Assembly (NCBI RefSeq): GCF_022655595.1
Contig: NZ_CP093379.1
Location: 95,001 to 159,000, forward strand
DNA length: 64,000 bases
Source: Ignatzschineria rhizosphaerae
Lineage (GTDB): Bacteria; Pseudomonadota; Gammaproteobacteria; Cardiobacteriales; Wohlfahrtiimonadaceae
Reading direction: 5' to 3'
Shown here: positions 47,067 through 56,278 of the stretch, one piece after another
Position numbering within the stretch: position 1 is the stretch's first letter
How the letters are laid out: each line of letters opens with the position of its first letter
The notes under the pieces: generated by a model
What the model was told of the DNA's origin: nothing
Database searches by the model: none
The model's input: only the letters and a program-made list of their open reading frames with translations
Translations under genes and position numbers: made by a program

Positions 47067-48675
47067 GATTATAAAAAACATCTTTACAATAAAGATGTGG
47101 ATAGCAAAATCAAAAATAAAAATCTTCTAGAAATTTTTATTTATACCGGCATTTATGATGATATTACTGAAATTGAAGCTTTAAAAGCACTCCAAGAATC
47201 AGTACAAAAAGAAAAAGATAAAATAAATTTCTTTAAAGACATAAAGAAAAATCATGAGAATCTCTCAGATTTAGATGAGCAGATAATTGAAAGATACTTA
47301 AAATATTTTCCTGGTGAAAAAGAAGAGTTTAGCGACCATATAGCTAGAATTCCTTTACTAAAAAGAGGATTACAAGCGCATGAAAAGATTATTCATAGTA
47401 TTTTATCTGCTCAAGAGAATTTAAAAGCGGCTTATCAAAATTATTTAAAAGAACAGCTTGAAGGAGAAGTACCTTGCCCATTTTGTGGCATAGAAAAAGC
47501 ATCCTTACATATTCTTCTAGGTGAATATGATAAACAGTATAAGTATTTTAAAGGTTTATTGGGTAATGAGGCTAATGAGCTAAGCCAAATAACTAAAGAA
47601 CTAAGGGAAAAACTAATAAACCCTGTTTATGAAGAAATCCTAAAAAATATTGTTGCTTATGATCGTAAACCTAAAACTCTTGAGGTATTAAAAAAGAGGA
47701 ATATAAATTCAGAACAATGGAAATTGGTGCAATCATTAAAAGAGTATTTAAAGAATGCAAATGTGAAGTATCAGAAAATCTTACTCAGTAAAGATGCTGA
47801 CGATACTCAACTAGAAGTGGCTCCTAAAAAACTAGAGTTATTAGAAGAATTATTAACTTCGACAAAAAAAACTATTTCTCATTATCTTGAATATGATGAA
47901 ATCGTTAGTTCTTTTGGTGTATTAGGCTTTCAATATAAAGATGAAGATAATAGTCCTAAATTAGTGGTAGATTCAGAAGAGATCACTATTTCGCATGTGG
48001 AGAAAGATCTAGCATATTTGCAGTTTTTAGAGTTGAAAATAAACGATGATATTCTACTTAAGAAAACTAATAAGCTTGAATTATTAAAAAGTGAAATAGT
48101 TAAATTAGATGAGTTGAAAAAGAAAATAGATGATATTAAAACGGTATATACAATTCAAATAAAACAGTATGAGAGAGATATAGTAACTAAAATTACAATT
48201 CCTTTTTATATTTATAGTGCTAAAGTTTTACAAACAAGATTGGAGGGAAATGGTGTTTTTCTTGAAACAGCTATTGATGAAAGAAGTAATGCAAAAAATT
48301 ATATTCGTTTTGTAGCATCTGCTAAAGATGATCATGACGCATGGAATACGATGAGTTCAGGGCAGTTGTCAGGAATAGTAATTACATTTATGCTTACGAT
48401 GAATAAAGTGTTCCCATCTTATTTTAAGACATTAATGATAGATGATCCGGTACAAAATATGGATGAAATTAATATGGTTTCTTTATTGCAGTTATTGCGA
48501 TATGAGTTTGAAGATTATCAGTTAATTATGTCGACTCATGATAAAAAAATAAGTAGCTTCTTCAAATATAAATATGATGTTTTTGAAAGGATTGTTAAAA
48601 CAATTAACATTAAGAAGTATAGGATTGATCTATCAGATAATCATAGTTGAAGTATTATTTAAAAAGGGATTGCTA

Positions 48676-49014
48676 ATGCCTAATGTTTTTTATAAATATA
48701 TGCGAATTATTTTCTTCTCATCGAGTTCAATATTTCTCATAAATTCCGCTCAAGCCGACACCCAAAAGCTCATCATCGAGTCCGGTGATAGTTCTTTGAG
48801 CCGTCAGCAAGCGGAGATGGAGCGGGATCAGTGGAAGGATACTCGTACGCTTCGCCAGAAGATGAATGATCGGGCGGAGAAAGAGTGGGATAAAAAGGAT
48901 GCGGCGATTGATGATAGTTATGCTTGTCAGACAAGTGATAATCACCAATTGTATTGGGAACCTAATACTCGCCGCTGCTTAGATCGCAGTACGGGAAGAG
49001 CGGTGAAGCCTTAA
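48676..49014 (+). CDS. Small exported protein of unknown function
   Basis: A 112-residue protein with an N-terminal signal peptide (hydrophobic IIFFSSSSIFLINS, cleavage likely after SAQA near 28). The mature part is short, charged and helical (RQQAEMERDQWKDTRTLRQKMNDRAEKEWDKKD), then has two cysteines and a basic tail (RRCLDRSTGRAVKP). The start may be ATG 48676 or ATG 48700; the latter gives a more typical signal peptide. It follows the broken defence gene by 25 nt but has no similarity to defence proteins. Base composition rises to that of the core genome after the signal peptide. Confidence 0.65.
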   Translation: MPNVFYKYMRIIFFSSSSIFLINSAQADTQKLIIESGDSSLSRQQAEMERDQWKDTRTLRQKMNDRAEKEWDKKDAAIDDSYACQTSDNHQLYWEPNTRRCLDRSTGRAVKP

Positions 49015-49133
49015 TCCTTAAGAGATTAGAGTATGATAAATCTCTATATCGAAGATGCGATATAGGGAATGATCACTATTGAAATCTTATTGATCTATGC
49101 GAAATAGAAATATTGTGTGGTAATATCGCCGAG

Positions 49134-50618
49134 ATGCTTTTGTGGATTACGCCACTATTTATCCTCATAACACTGATGATTGTTGTGAGGATTTTTTATG
49201 TCGCTCGTAAAGAGAAGCATTCTTTTTTTCAAACGTTTTTTAAGCGAAAAGTACGGGCGGGGATCTCCATAATAATCTTTATTATAACGGCGATATTACT
49301 CGTGATTTCGTATGATGTGATTAAGCTAAAGCGGGAATTACAAGCATTAGATGAAGGGAATTCTGAACGTTATAATGAACAAGTTCGTAATCAGCAGATG
49401 CGCTGTAATTTTGTTTTAGAGCATGATCATCTATATGGGGAGTTTTTATTTCCTAAAGGAACATTGGTTAATCGATATGATCCAAGTGATTCTGGCGAGC
49501 CAACTTATCCGCTTATTTTAAGTGGTTTTAGTGCCGCAACATTTGCTGAGCCAACCGAGATTGCCGGCATTTTAGCGACAAAGATAGAAAATCGAGGCTT
49601 GGTGGAATTAGCAGAAGATCAAAATGTGGGGCCTGTGTACTTTTATGCGACGAAAGATGGTGAAAGTGGTTGGACATTAGATAAAACAACGCCTTTTATG
49701 GCTTGTAAAAAGGGGATGGTTGCGCTTTTTGAAGTTCCGTCAGGAGCAGGGTTTGATATTAATGAGGAGTTTTGGTGGAAAGATAAAGATGGCGCTGAGG
49801 CACACTTTAAACCATCAGAGTGGCAGTTTAGATATTGTGATAATAGCTTTACGGTAGAAGTCTCACCCGCATACGGCTCAGATGAAGCAATCGCAATCGA
49901 AAATGCACGGTTAGAGCAAAAGGCGAGAGAAGATCAAAAGTCGCAAACAATCATTAAAGATGGTGTTTTAATGGATGCCGAGCCAGTCGAGTTCACGTTA
50001 AGTTATTTCTTAGAAGGAATGGGCGAGTATCATTTTGGGTCGAAAAGGGAAGGCGGTAAAGCAGATTACTCAAAAGCTTATCAGCTCTTTTTACAAGCTG
50101 CGGATAATGAGGAAGAAGATGCATATTATTATCTTGGCATGATGAATTATCACGGACAAGGAACTTCCCAAAATAGAGAAGAAGCGCTTTTTTGGTTTAA
50201 TAAAGCAGTAGAAGCGGGAAGTGATGAGGCTATTGGAATGATCGGTCGCATCTATTTTGAAGATGAATCTATGCAAGATTATGAACAGGCAGTAATACTA
50301 TTTAATAAAGGTGCAGTAAAGGGAAGCCTTATTGCTGAGTTTTATTTAGGAATGATGGCGGTTCAGGGATTAGGTATTGAACAAGATTATCAAAAGGGAT
50401 TAGAGTGGTTTAAAAAAGCAGCGAACCCAATGCATGCAGCTGGCATGACGGGATATCATCAGCTAGGAATTGATGCGATGGTTAATGTCGGGCATATTTA
50501 TGCTAGAGGATTGCTCGGAGAGAAGGATTTAAAATCTGCTAGAAATTGGTATGAAAAGGCTTGTTTATTAGAAAGCCAATCTGCATGTACAGCATTAGAA
50601 TCCTTGAATATCGATTAA
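49134..50618 (+). CDS. Membrane protein with C-terminal Sel1-like repeats
   Basis: A 494-residue protein with two N-terminal membrane segments (LLWITPLFILITLMIVVRIF and ISIIIFIITAILLVISY), a central domain of unknown fold (about 85-260, including CNFVLEHDHLYGEFLFPKGTLVNRYD), and four or more Sel1-like repeats (about 325-490; AYYYLGMMNYHGQGTSQNREEALFWFNKA, AEFYLGMMAVQGLGIEQDYQKGLEWFKKA, AMVNVGHIYARGLLGEKDLKSARNWYEKA). Sel1 repeats bind protein partners. ATG 49134 is preferred; a TTG at 49113 adds seven residues. Role unknown. Confidence 0.8.
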   Translation: MLLWITPLFILITLMIVVRIFYVARKEKHSFFQTFFKRKVRAGISIIIFIITAILLVISYDVIKLKRELQALDEGNSERYNEQVRNQQMRCNFVLEHDHLYGEFLFPKGTLVNRYDPSDSGEPTYPLILSGFSAATFAEPTEIAGILATKIENRGLVELAEDQNVGPVYFYATKDGESGWTLDKTTPFMACKKGMVALFEVPSGAGFDINEEFWWKDKDGAEAHFKPSEWQFRYCDNSFTVEVSPAYGSDEAIAIENARLEQKAREDQKSQTIIKDGVLMDAEPVEFTLSYFLEGMGEYHFGSKREGGKADYSKAYQLFLQAADNEEEDAYYYLGMMNYHGQGTSQNREEALFWFNKAVEAGSDEAIGMIGRIYFEDESMQDYEQAVILFNKGAVKGSLIAEFYLGMMAVQGLGIEQDYQKGLEWFKKAANPMHAAGMTGYHQLGIDAMVNVGHIYARGLLGEKDLKSARNWYEKACLLESQSACTALESLNID

Positions 50619-50786
50619 AAGATAGCTGTTAAAGCCATAGAAGATAGTTATTTGATTCTAAACTTTCTGTGTTAGATGCACTATTTAAAATTATGCGTAT
50701 ACTCAATAGGTGGTACTAAAGATAACTAATTGAGAATAAAGACGTTATTATAAATATTAAAACCAATATCTATGGAGGATATCATC

Positions 50787-51371
50787 ATGAGAAAAAGTGC
50801 ATTTTTATTGCCGGGAATGTTAGGGGCTTTAATGGCAGGTTCTGTTGCTATGGCAGATAATGCGGCAATCCCATCGAACCAGTTTTGGGAGCAATTACAA
50901 ACGCATTGTGGTAACGCCTATGCCGGAAAGCTTGGAGAGGGGCAAGATCGTCCTGAGTTTACAGGGGATTTAGTGATGCATGTGAAAACATGTAGCGACA
51001 CGGAGATTAAAATTCCTTTTTTTGTAGGAGAGGATCTCTCTCGCACATGGGTCTTAACTAAAGATGAAAATAACCTCATTCAGTTAAAGCATGATCATCG
51101 CCATGAAGATGGGTCAGAAGAAGATATTAATCTTTATGGTGGGAAATCAACAAACGTGGGGCACAGTAACTTTCAGTTCTTCCCGGCAGATCCTGCAACG
51201 GCAGCTATGATTCCTGATGCTTCTAGTAACGTTTGGTGGATTGAGTTATCGAACAGTGAATATAGCTATAACTTAAATCGTTTGGCATCAGATCGCGCGC
51301 CATTTCGCGTGGAGTTTGATTTAACAAAGCCAATCGATACGCCTAAAGATCCTTGGGGCTGGAAAGAGTAG
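50787..51371 (+). CDS. Exported protein of unknown function
   Basis: A 194-residue protein with a cleavable signal peptide (LLPGMLGALMAGSVAMA, cleavage near residue 23). The mature part has two cysteines (HCGNAYAG, VKTCSD) and a central His/Asp-rich stretch LKHDHRHEDGSEED that could bind metal. It ends in PKDPWGWKE. ATG 50787 is chosen since GGAGG lies 8 nt upstream; ATG 50772 is in frame just before it. I recognise no named family. Monocistronic with a strong terminator. Confidence 0.75.
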   Translation: MRKSAFLLPGMLGALMAGSVAMADNAAIPSNQFWEQLQTHCGNAYAGKLGEGQDRPEFTGDLVMHVKTCSDTEIKIPFFVGEDLSRTWVLTKDENNLIQLKHDHRHEDGSEEDINLYGGKSTNVGHSNFQFFPADPATAAMIPDASSNVWWIELSNSEYSYNLNRLASDRAPFRVEFDLTKPIDTPKDPWGWKE

Positions 51372-51441
51372 TCCTATTAATAATGGGGAAAGCCTTACTA
51401 GAAGTTCCATGAGGCAAATAGTTGATGAGATAAAATAGAAT

Positions 51442-51468
51442 AAAAGCAGCGATAAAGCTGCTTTTATC
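51442..51468. terminator. Bidirectional terminator
   Basis: A 9 bp stem AAAAGCAGC / GCTGCTTTT with a 6 nt loop lies between two convergent genes, the exported protein (plus) and the permease (minus). Confidence 0.85.
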
Positions 51469-51490
51469 GATTAATAAGAAGTCTTACATT

Positions 51491-52855
51491 TTATGGTGCT
51501 TCTAAGAGAGCTTCTTCATTATGAATGATCGACTCTTCTTGTTGATCTCCTTTGATTAAAAATACGCTGACAAGTGCAATAAGGCTTGGGATTGCAAGTG
51601 CGAGAAAGTTATATTGAATAGGAAGATTAAGGCTTAAAATCCAGCCAATAATCATCGGCCCGGCAATTGCCCCTAATCTCCCAACGCCTAAGCCCCAGCC
51701 AATTCCGGTAGCTCTAATAGATGTGGGATAGTACTGTGCTACAAATGCACAAACAATAATTTGTGCCCCGATTGATGTGGCTCCTGCAATGGCTACTAAT
51801 AAGTAGATAAGAACAATATGGCTCTTAAAGCTTAGTAAGAAAAGAGCTACAGCCCCGACAAAGTAAAAGAGGGCTAAGACTTTTCTAGGTGTATATTTAT
51901 CTGCTAGCATGCCGCCAAAAATTGCTCCAAACATTGCGCCAATATTTAATGAAAAGAGGAAAGCTAAACTTGTGGAGAGATTAAAACCCTGCTCTAACAT
52001 CAGCTTCGGAATCCAATTCCCTAATGCATAGACTAAGAGCAGTGACATAAAGAAAGTAATCCAAAATAGTAATGTTCCTAGGCCTAGTCCATTTTGAAAT
52101 ATGGCTTTAATGGGTGCTGCTGAGTTTTGCTGATTATCGTTATTTAAGATAAGCTGCGTTTGGGCATTGAGGGTGATGGTGCTATCGATTTTTTTAAGAA
52201 CTTTTTTAGCTTCTTCTTCTCGATTATTACGAATGAGATACTCGATAGGCTCAGGTAGATAGATCATCATCGGTAAGAGTAAAACAATGGGGACGCCGGC
52301 AAGTAGGTACATAATATTCCAGCCAAATGCAGGAACTAAGACGATTCCGAGTAGTGCTGCCATCATTCCACCAATGGCATAGCCACTAAACATTACAGAT
52401 ACTAAGGTCGAGCGTAACCGTTTAGGGGCATATTCTGTGACAAGGGCGATAACATTCGGCATTACACCGCCTAAGCCTAATCCTGCAATCACACGATAGA
52501 TTCCAAAATCCATAGGGCCTTTTGCAAATCCAGCAAATACAGTAAATAGACTAAAGATAATAATACAAATGGAGATAATTCTTTTACGGCTAGCGCCTAA
52601 ATGTTCAAACTTATCTGTCAGGCTACCAAAGATAATAGCACCAAACATCATGCCAAAAAGAGGTAGGCTTCCTAAAAATCCTGCAGTAACGGTTCTAATT
52701 TGCCATTCTTTCATGATTTCAGAGAGCGTTGCACCATAGATGACAAGATCATAGCCATCAAAGATGATAATTAAGGCACATACAGTGATAATAAAATAGT
52801 GATATGGGGTCATTTTGGCATTATCAATGACCTGATTGGCATTAATATTTTTCAT
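51491..52855 (-). CDS. Aromatic acid:H+ symporter, MFS AAHS family
   Basis: A 454-residue, 12-segment MFS carrier resembling BenK, PcaK and MucK. The first-helix motif IFDGYDLVIYG (about 28-38) with its Asp residues and the loop SLTDKFEHLGASRKR (motif A) are typical of the family. AGGAGG precedes the ATG. It lies downstream of the LysR gene on the same strand and near antABC, so anthranilate or a related aromatic acid is the likely substrate (inference). Confidence 0.88.
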   Translation of the reverse strand: MKNINANQVIDNAKMTPYHYFIITVCALIIIFDGYDLVIYGATLSEIMKEWQIRTVTAGFLGSLPLFGMMFGAIIFGSLTDKFEHLGASRKRIISICIIIFSLFTVFAGFAKGPMDFGIYRVIAGLGLGGVMPNVIALVTEYAPKRLRSTLVSVMFSGYAIGGMMAALLGIVLVPAFGWNIMYLLAGVPIVLLLPMMIYLPEPIEYLIRNNREEEAKKVLKKIDSTITLNAQTQLILNNDNQQNSAAPIKAIFQNGLGLGTLLFWITFFMSLLLVYALGNWIPKLMLEQGFNLSTSLAFLFSLNIGAMFGAIFGGMLADKYTPRKVLALFYFVGAVALFLLSFKSHIVLIYLLVAIAGATSIGAQIIVCAFVAQYYPTSIRATGIGWGLGVGRLGAIAGPMIIGWILSLNLPIQYNFLALAIPSLIALVSVFLIKGDQQEESIIHNEEALLEAP

Positions 52856-53032
52856 AGTTCCTCCTAGCCCGGGGTATTTATTTTGTTATTATTTTTTTGG
52901 ATGTTATGCATTTTGAGTGAGATTTCTCACGTCGTTAAATGCTGAAAATAGCAAAACCTTTTGTAGATTATTCGATTCCGCTATCTCTACCACTTATAAT
53001 GAAAAATAATCCTTTTGACCAAGACGATTTTC

Positions 53033-53046
53033 GTATCTAGCGATAC
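53033..53046. promoter_or_regulatory. Short dyad GTATC-N4-GATAC upstream of the aromatic-acid permease
   Basis: A perfect 5+5 bp inverted repeat with a 4 nt centre lies between the LysR gene stop and the permease start. It might be a regulator site or a weak stem at the end of the LysR gene. Its orientation does not fit the ATAC-N7-GTAT site of BenM/CatM. Confidence 0.3.
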
Positions 53047-53058
53047 CTAAAAAGCATA

Positions 53059-53982
53059 CTAAAAGTATTCTGGGGTTTCAGGATGATATTCAATGCCATC
53101 TCTATCGTAGAGACTATAGATAATTTTAAATACTTCTTTTATAAGTTCTGAATTATCCCCTTTACGAAAATTAATATTAATAGCTGCCGCTAAACTATCA
53201 TCTGCTAGGGAATGATAAATAACATTAAAGCGAATTTTCTGGTAGCTTGCAGGCACTATAGAGATCCCTTCTCCGACAGAAACAAGACCTAATGCAAATT
53301 GCAGATCAGACTCCTCTCTAACGGTAGGAATAGGAAGCTGCCGTTTTTGAAAAGCTTCAAATAGTATGCCGGTATAGCTAGGTGGGCGATCATTTACACG
53401 AGATAAAATGAGTGTTTCGTTAATTAATTCAGAGAGTTTTATCGGGTGTTTATGCTTTGCTAGATGATGATCTACAGGTGTTGCAACAACAAGAGGTTCT
53501 CTTCTTAAGACGATGGTTGTGATTGTCGGATCTTCGATGGGGATTCGACCAAATCCCACCTCAATCTCGCCGGATTTTAATGCTTTGATTTGGTGCGGCG
53601 TCCCCATCTCCTCAAGAATAATATTAAAGTCAGGATATTGAGAACGTAGTCGCCCAATAATCTGGGGTAAATAGCCAAATAGTGTTGATCCGACAAAGCC
53701 GAGTTTAAACTCTTTTTGAGTAGAACCAATTCTCCTTGTCATTAACTTTGCTTCTTCTGCTCTTTGGAGAAGGGTTTTAGCATGTTTATAAAAAAATGTC
53801 CCTGCTTCAGTGAGTTCAATAGAGCGAGCCTTTCTAATAAATAAAAGCGTACCGATCTCATTTTCTAATTGTTGAATTTGCCTGCTAAGCGGCGGCTGGG
53901 TGATAAAAAGACGTTCAGCTGCTTTAGTAAAACTGAGCTCTTCTGCGACCGCCACGAAAAATTCGAGTTGTTTTAATTCCAT
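53059..53982 (-). CDS. LysR-family regulator, CatM/BenM-like
   Basis: A 307-residue LysR-type activator. The N-terminal winged helix (MELKQLEFFVAVAEELSFTKAAERLFITQPPLSRQIQQLE, first 40 residues) is of the CatM/BenM/CatR group, with the PPLSRQI recognition helix. The effector domain (about 90-300) includes GFVGST and SVGEGISIVPAS. It is divergent from antA over 350 bp, so it probably controls antABC and perhaps the downstream permease. The ligand (muconate, anthranilate or other) is not evident. Confidence 0.9.
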   Translation of the reverse strand: MELKQLEFFVAVAEELSFTKAAERLFITQPPLSRQIQQLENEIGTLLFIRKARSIELTEAGTFFYKHAKTLLQRAEEAKLMTRRIGSTQKEFKLGFVGSTLFGYLPQIIGRLRSQYPDFNIILEEMGTPHQIKALKSGEIEVGFGRIPIEDPTITTIVLRREPLVVATPVDHHLAKHKHPIKLSELINETLILSRVNDRPPSYTGILFEAFQKRQLPIPTVREESDLQFALGLVSVGEGISIVPASYQKIRFNVIYHSLADDSLAAAININFRKGDNSELIKEVFKIIYSLYDRDGIEYHPETPEYF

Positions 53983-54332
53983 ATCTATACCTTTTTTGCA
54001 TGGCTGTATATCAAAATAGCCTTAGACAATTTCTTGGGAATACTTCTATGCTGATGAGGAGAGTAAATATTGAGATTGATGGTTGTAATAGTCTTTTAAT
54101 TCAGCTGTTTGTGAATTTATTGGAGATATTCATGATAAGCACAAGATTTGATATAAGGCAATTGTCGGTGGCTTTCAAATAGATCAATAGCCCTTTTAAA
54201 ATCCTAAAAATATATCGGCTTAAAAGTCTAATTGGCTCTGTAGGACAAGATCAATATTTAATTACTATCTGCAATAAAATAAATAAAAAAATTTTGAAAA
54301 AAACATCAAAGTTATTGTTGGAGGAACATGAT
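53983..54332. other. Divergent regulatory region between the LysR gene and antA
   Basis: 350 bp without a credible gene; it must hold the antA promoter. I looked for a BenM-type ATAC-N7-GTAT site and found none at the correct spacing. ATAC (just before 53999) and GTAT (about 54006-54009) occur but are too far apart. Confidence 0.45.
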
Positions 54333-55715
54333 ATGAAGGTGAAAAGAGATTTTTCTGAGTGGAAAACATTTATCGCTGGTTGCTTAGATTTTAGGCCTGA
54401 AGAGGGAATCTACCGCATTGCTCGAGATATGTTTACAGAGCCAGATCTTTTTGATTTAGAGATGGAATTTATTTTTGAGAAGCAGTGGATCTTTGCTTGC
54501 CATGAAAGCCAGCTTCCTAATAATCATGATTTTATAACGATGCAAGCAGGGCGACAGCCCTTAATTATTACGCGAGATGGTAAGGGTGAGTTAAATGCAC
54601 TTGCTAATACTTGTCAGCATCGAGGCGCAACCTTAACACGGGTATCTGCCGGTAATCAGAGTACTTTTACTTGCCCTTTCCATGCTTGGTGTTATCGCTC
54701 TAATGGGGATTTGGTAAAAGTAAAAGCCCCAGAACAATATGATGATTGTTTTGATCGAAAAACAAAAGGCTTAGCAAAATCCCGCATTGAAAGTTACAAG
54801 GGATTTGTGTTTGTAAATCTTGATCCTGAGGGGACAGAGAGTTTAGAGGAGTTTTTAGGGGATACCACACTATTTTTTGACATGATGGTTGAGCAGTCAG
54901 AGACGGGAGCGTTAGAAGTATTGCCGGGACAATCAAATTATACATTTGATGGTAACTGGAAATTACAAAATGAGAATGGACTTGATGGTTATCACGTAAG
55001 CACGGTGCATTTTAATTATGTTTCAACAGTACAACATCGTCAGCAATTAGAGGCTGAAAAGAATATTAAAGGGGCTGATACTCTGGATTATAGCAAGTTA
55101 GGTGCCGGAGATGCAGATACTGATGATGGTTGGTTCTCCTTCAAAAATGGGCATAGTGTTCTATTTAGTGATATGCCAAATGCCGCAGATGTTCGCCCAG
55201 GTTATGAGCGCATAATGGAGAGACTCTACACCTTACATAGTGAAGAGCGAGCAAAGTGGACGATGCATCGTTTACGAAATTTAAATATCTATCCAAGTCT
55301 CTTTTTTATGGATCAGATTAGCTCTCAACTAAGGATTATTCGCCCACTTGCATGGAACAAGACAGAGGTTATTAGTCTATGTTTGGGGGTTTCTGGTGAA
55401 ACAGATAAAGATCGAGAAAGCCGAATTCGTCAATTTGAAGACTTCTTTAATGTCTCAGGAATGGGGACACCTGATGACCTTGTTGAGTTTAGAGAATCTC
55501 AAAGAGGCTTTGAAGCAAGGGCGGCAAAGTGGAGTGATATTTCTCGTGGGCAACATCTATGGAATTATGGGGCATCAGAAAATAGCCAGATTTTGGGGAT
55601 TACTCCAGTGATTACGGGGACTGAGTTTACACAAGAAGGTCTATACGTCAATCAACATACCGCGTGGCAACAGAAACTACTCGAAGGGCTAGCGCAGAAA
55701 ATAGCACAGGAATAG
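54333..55715 (+). CDS. antA: Anthranilate 1,2-dioxygenase, oxygenase large subunit
   Basis: Rieske non-heme iron oxygenase alpha subunit (460 residues) that turns anthranilate into catechol, releasing ammonia and CO2. Rieske ligands are C-x-H in CQHRGA near 91-93 and C-x2-H in CPFHAW near 112-115. The mononuclear iron site is in ENGLDGYHVSTVH near 210-222. The ENGLDGYHVSTVH...YVSTVQHRQQ and TDDGWFSFKNGHSVLFSDMPN stretches follow AntA as I know it, not BenA, and no benD is present. ATG 54333 is chosen with GGAGG 9 nt upstream. Confidence 0.9.
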   Translation: MKVKRDFSEWKTFIAGCLDFRPEEGIYRIARDMFTEPDLFDLEMEFIFEKQWIFACHESQLPNNHDFITMQAGRQPLIITRDGKGELNALANTCQHRGATLTRVSAGNQSTFTCPFHAWCYRSNGDLVKVKAPEQYDDCFDRKTKGLAKSRIESYKGFVFVNLDPEGTESLEEFLGDTTLFFDMMVEQSETGALEVLPGQSNYTFDGNWKLQNENGLDGYHVSTVHFNYVSTVQHRQQLEAEKNIKGADTLDYSKLGAGDADTDDGWFSFKNGHSVLFSDMPNAADVRPGYERIMERLYTLHSEERAKWTMHRLRNLNIYPSLFFMDQISSQLRIIRPLAWNKTEVISLCLGVSGETDKDRESRIRQFEDFFNVSGMGTPDDLVEFRESQRGFEARAAKWSDISRGQHLWNYGASENSQILGITPVITGTEFTQEGLYVNQHTAWQQKLLEGLAQKIAQE

Positions 55716-55750
55716 TTGTCATAGCATCAGCATATAAAGGAGAATAAATA

Positions 55751-56254
55751 ATGGTGGATAAAAAAATTGATTATCAAACTCAATTAGAGATTGAACAGTT
55801 CTTATATCAAGTATCTGAAGCTTGTGATAACCAAGATTGGGATCTTTACTTGAGTTTTTTTACAGATGAAAGCATTTTCCATATACCTCAGTGGAAAAGT
55901 GAACATGAATATACAAAGGATCCCACAAAAGAGATGTCCTTGATGTATTACGGTAATAGAGGAGGTTTAGAGGATCGAGTTTTTAGGATTCGAACGGGGA
56001 AATCAGCAGCCTCTACGCCAATGCCAAGAACGGTACATAATATTAATAATGTTCGGTACCAGCAAGAGGGGGATCTCTTCAAGGTGAATGTGAATTGGAG
56101 TACAAATTATTACCGATTCGGGCAGACAGGGCTATTCTTTGGTTATGCCTATTACGATTTAGTGAAGGGTGATCAAGGCTTTAAAATCGCCTATAAACAG
56201 GTCATTTTACTCAATGATAAGATTGATTCTGTTCTTGATTTTTACCATGTATAA
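55751..56254 (+). CDS. antB: Anthranilate 1,2-dioxygenase, small subunit
   Basis: Beta subunit (167 residues) of the Rieske dioxygenase, needed for hexamer assembly. It has the cystatin-like/NTF2-type fold pattern with QFLYQVSEACDNQDWDLYLSFF, IPQWKSEHEY, MSLMYYGNRGGLEDRVFRIRTGKSAASTPMPRTVH and a C-terminal LLNDKIDSVLDFYHV, all typical of AntB/BenB. AAGGAG precedes the ATG. Cotranscribed with antA (35 nt gap). Confidence 0.92.
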   Translation: MVDKKIDYQTQLEIEQFLYQVSEACDNQDWDLYLSFFTDESIFHIPQWKSEHEYTKDPTKEMSLMYYGNRGGLEDRVFRIRTGKSAASTPMPRTVHNINNVRYQQEGDLFKVNVNWSTNYYRFGQTGLFFGYAYYDLVKGDQGFKIAYKQVILLNDKIDSVLDFYHV

Positions 56255-56278
56255 CTTCATCAGATAAAGGAGGAAAAG

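Larger units (their letters stand above)
45324..48650 (+). pseudogene. lmuB: SMC/Rad50-like ATPase of Lamassu/ABC-3C type, split by IS481 copy 3
   Basis: The 5' part encodes the N-terminal ATPase half with Walker A GPNGFGKTT (about 32-40) and the QQEETTHFLK Q-loop region. The 3' part begins in the same frame after the IS and holds a coiled coil, a zinc-hook-like CPFC near the middle, ABC signature SSGQLSG and Walker B LMIDDPVQNMD, then STHDK (H-loop). Removing the IS and one 7 bp copy of GATTATA gives 2448 nt with no frame change, or an 815-residue protein of the usual two-half SMC layout. As found, the first part ends two codons into the element. The 3' part could start at GTG 47097 but would lack Walker A. 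Confidence 0.9.

Noticed and set aside
54000-54182. A 60-codon frame between the LysR gene and antA
   Set aside because: It lies in the regulatory gap, lacks a ribosome site and resembles nothing.
53983-54332. BenM/CatM-type operator ATAC-N7-GTAT
   Set aside because: Matching half-sites exist but not at the required spacing.
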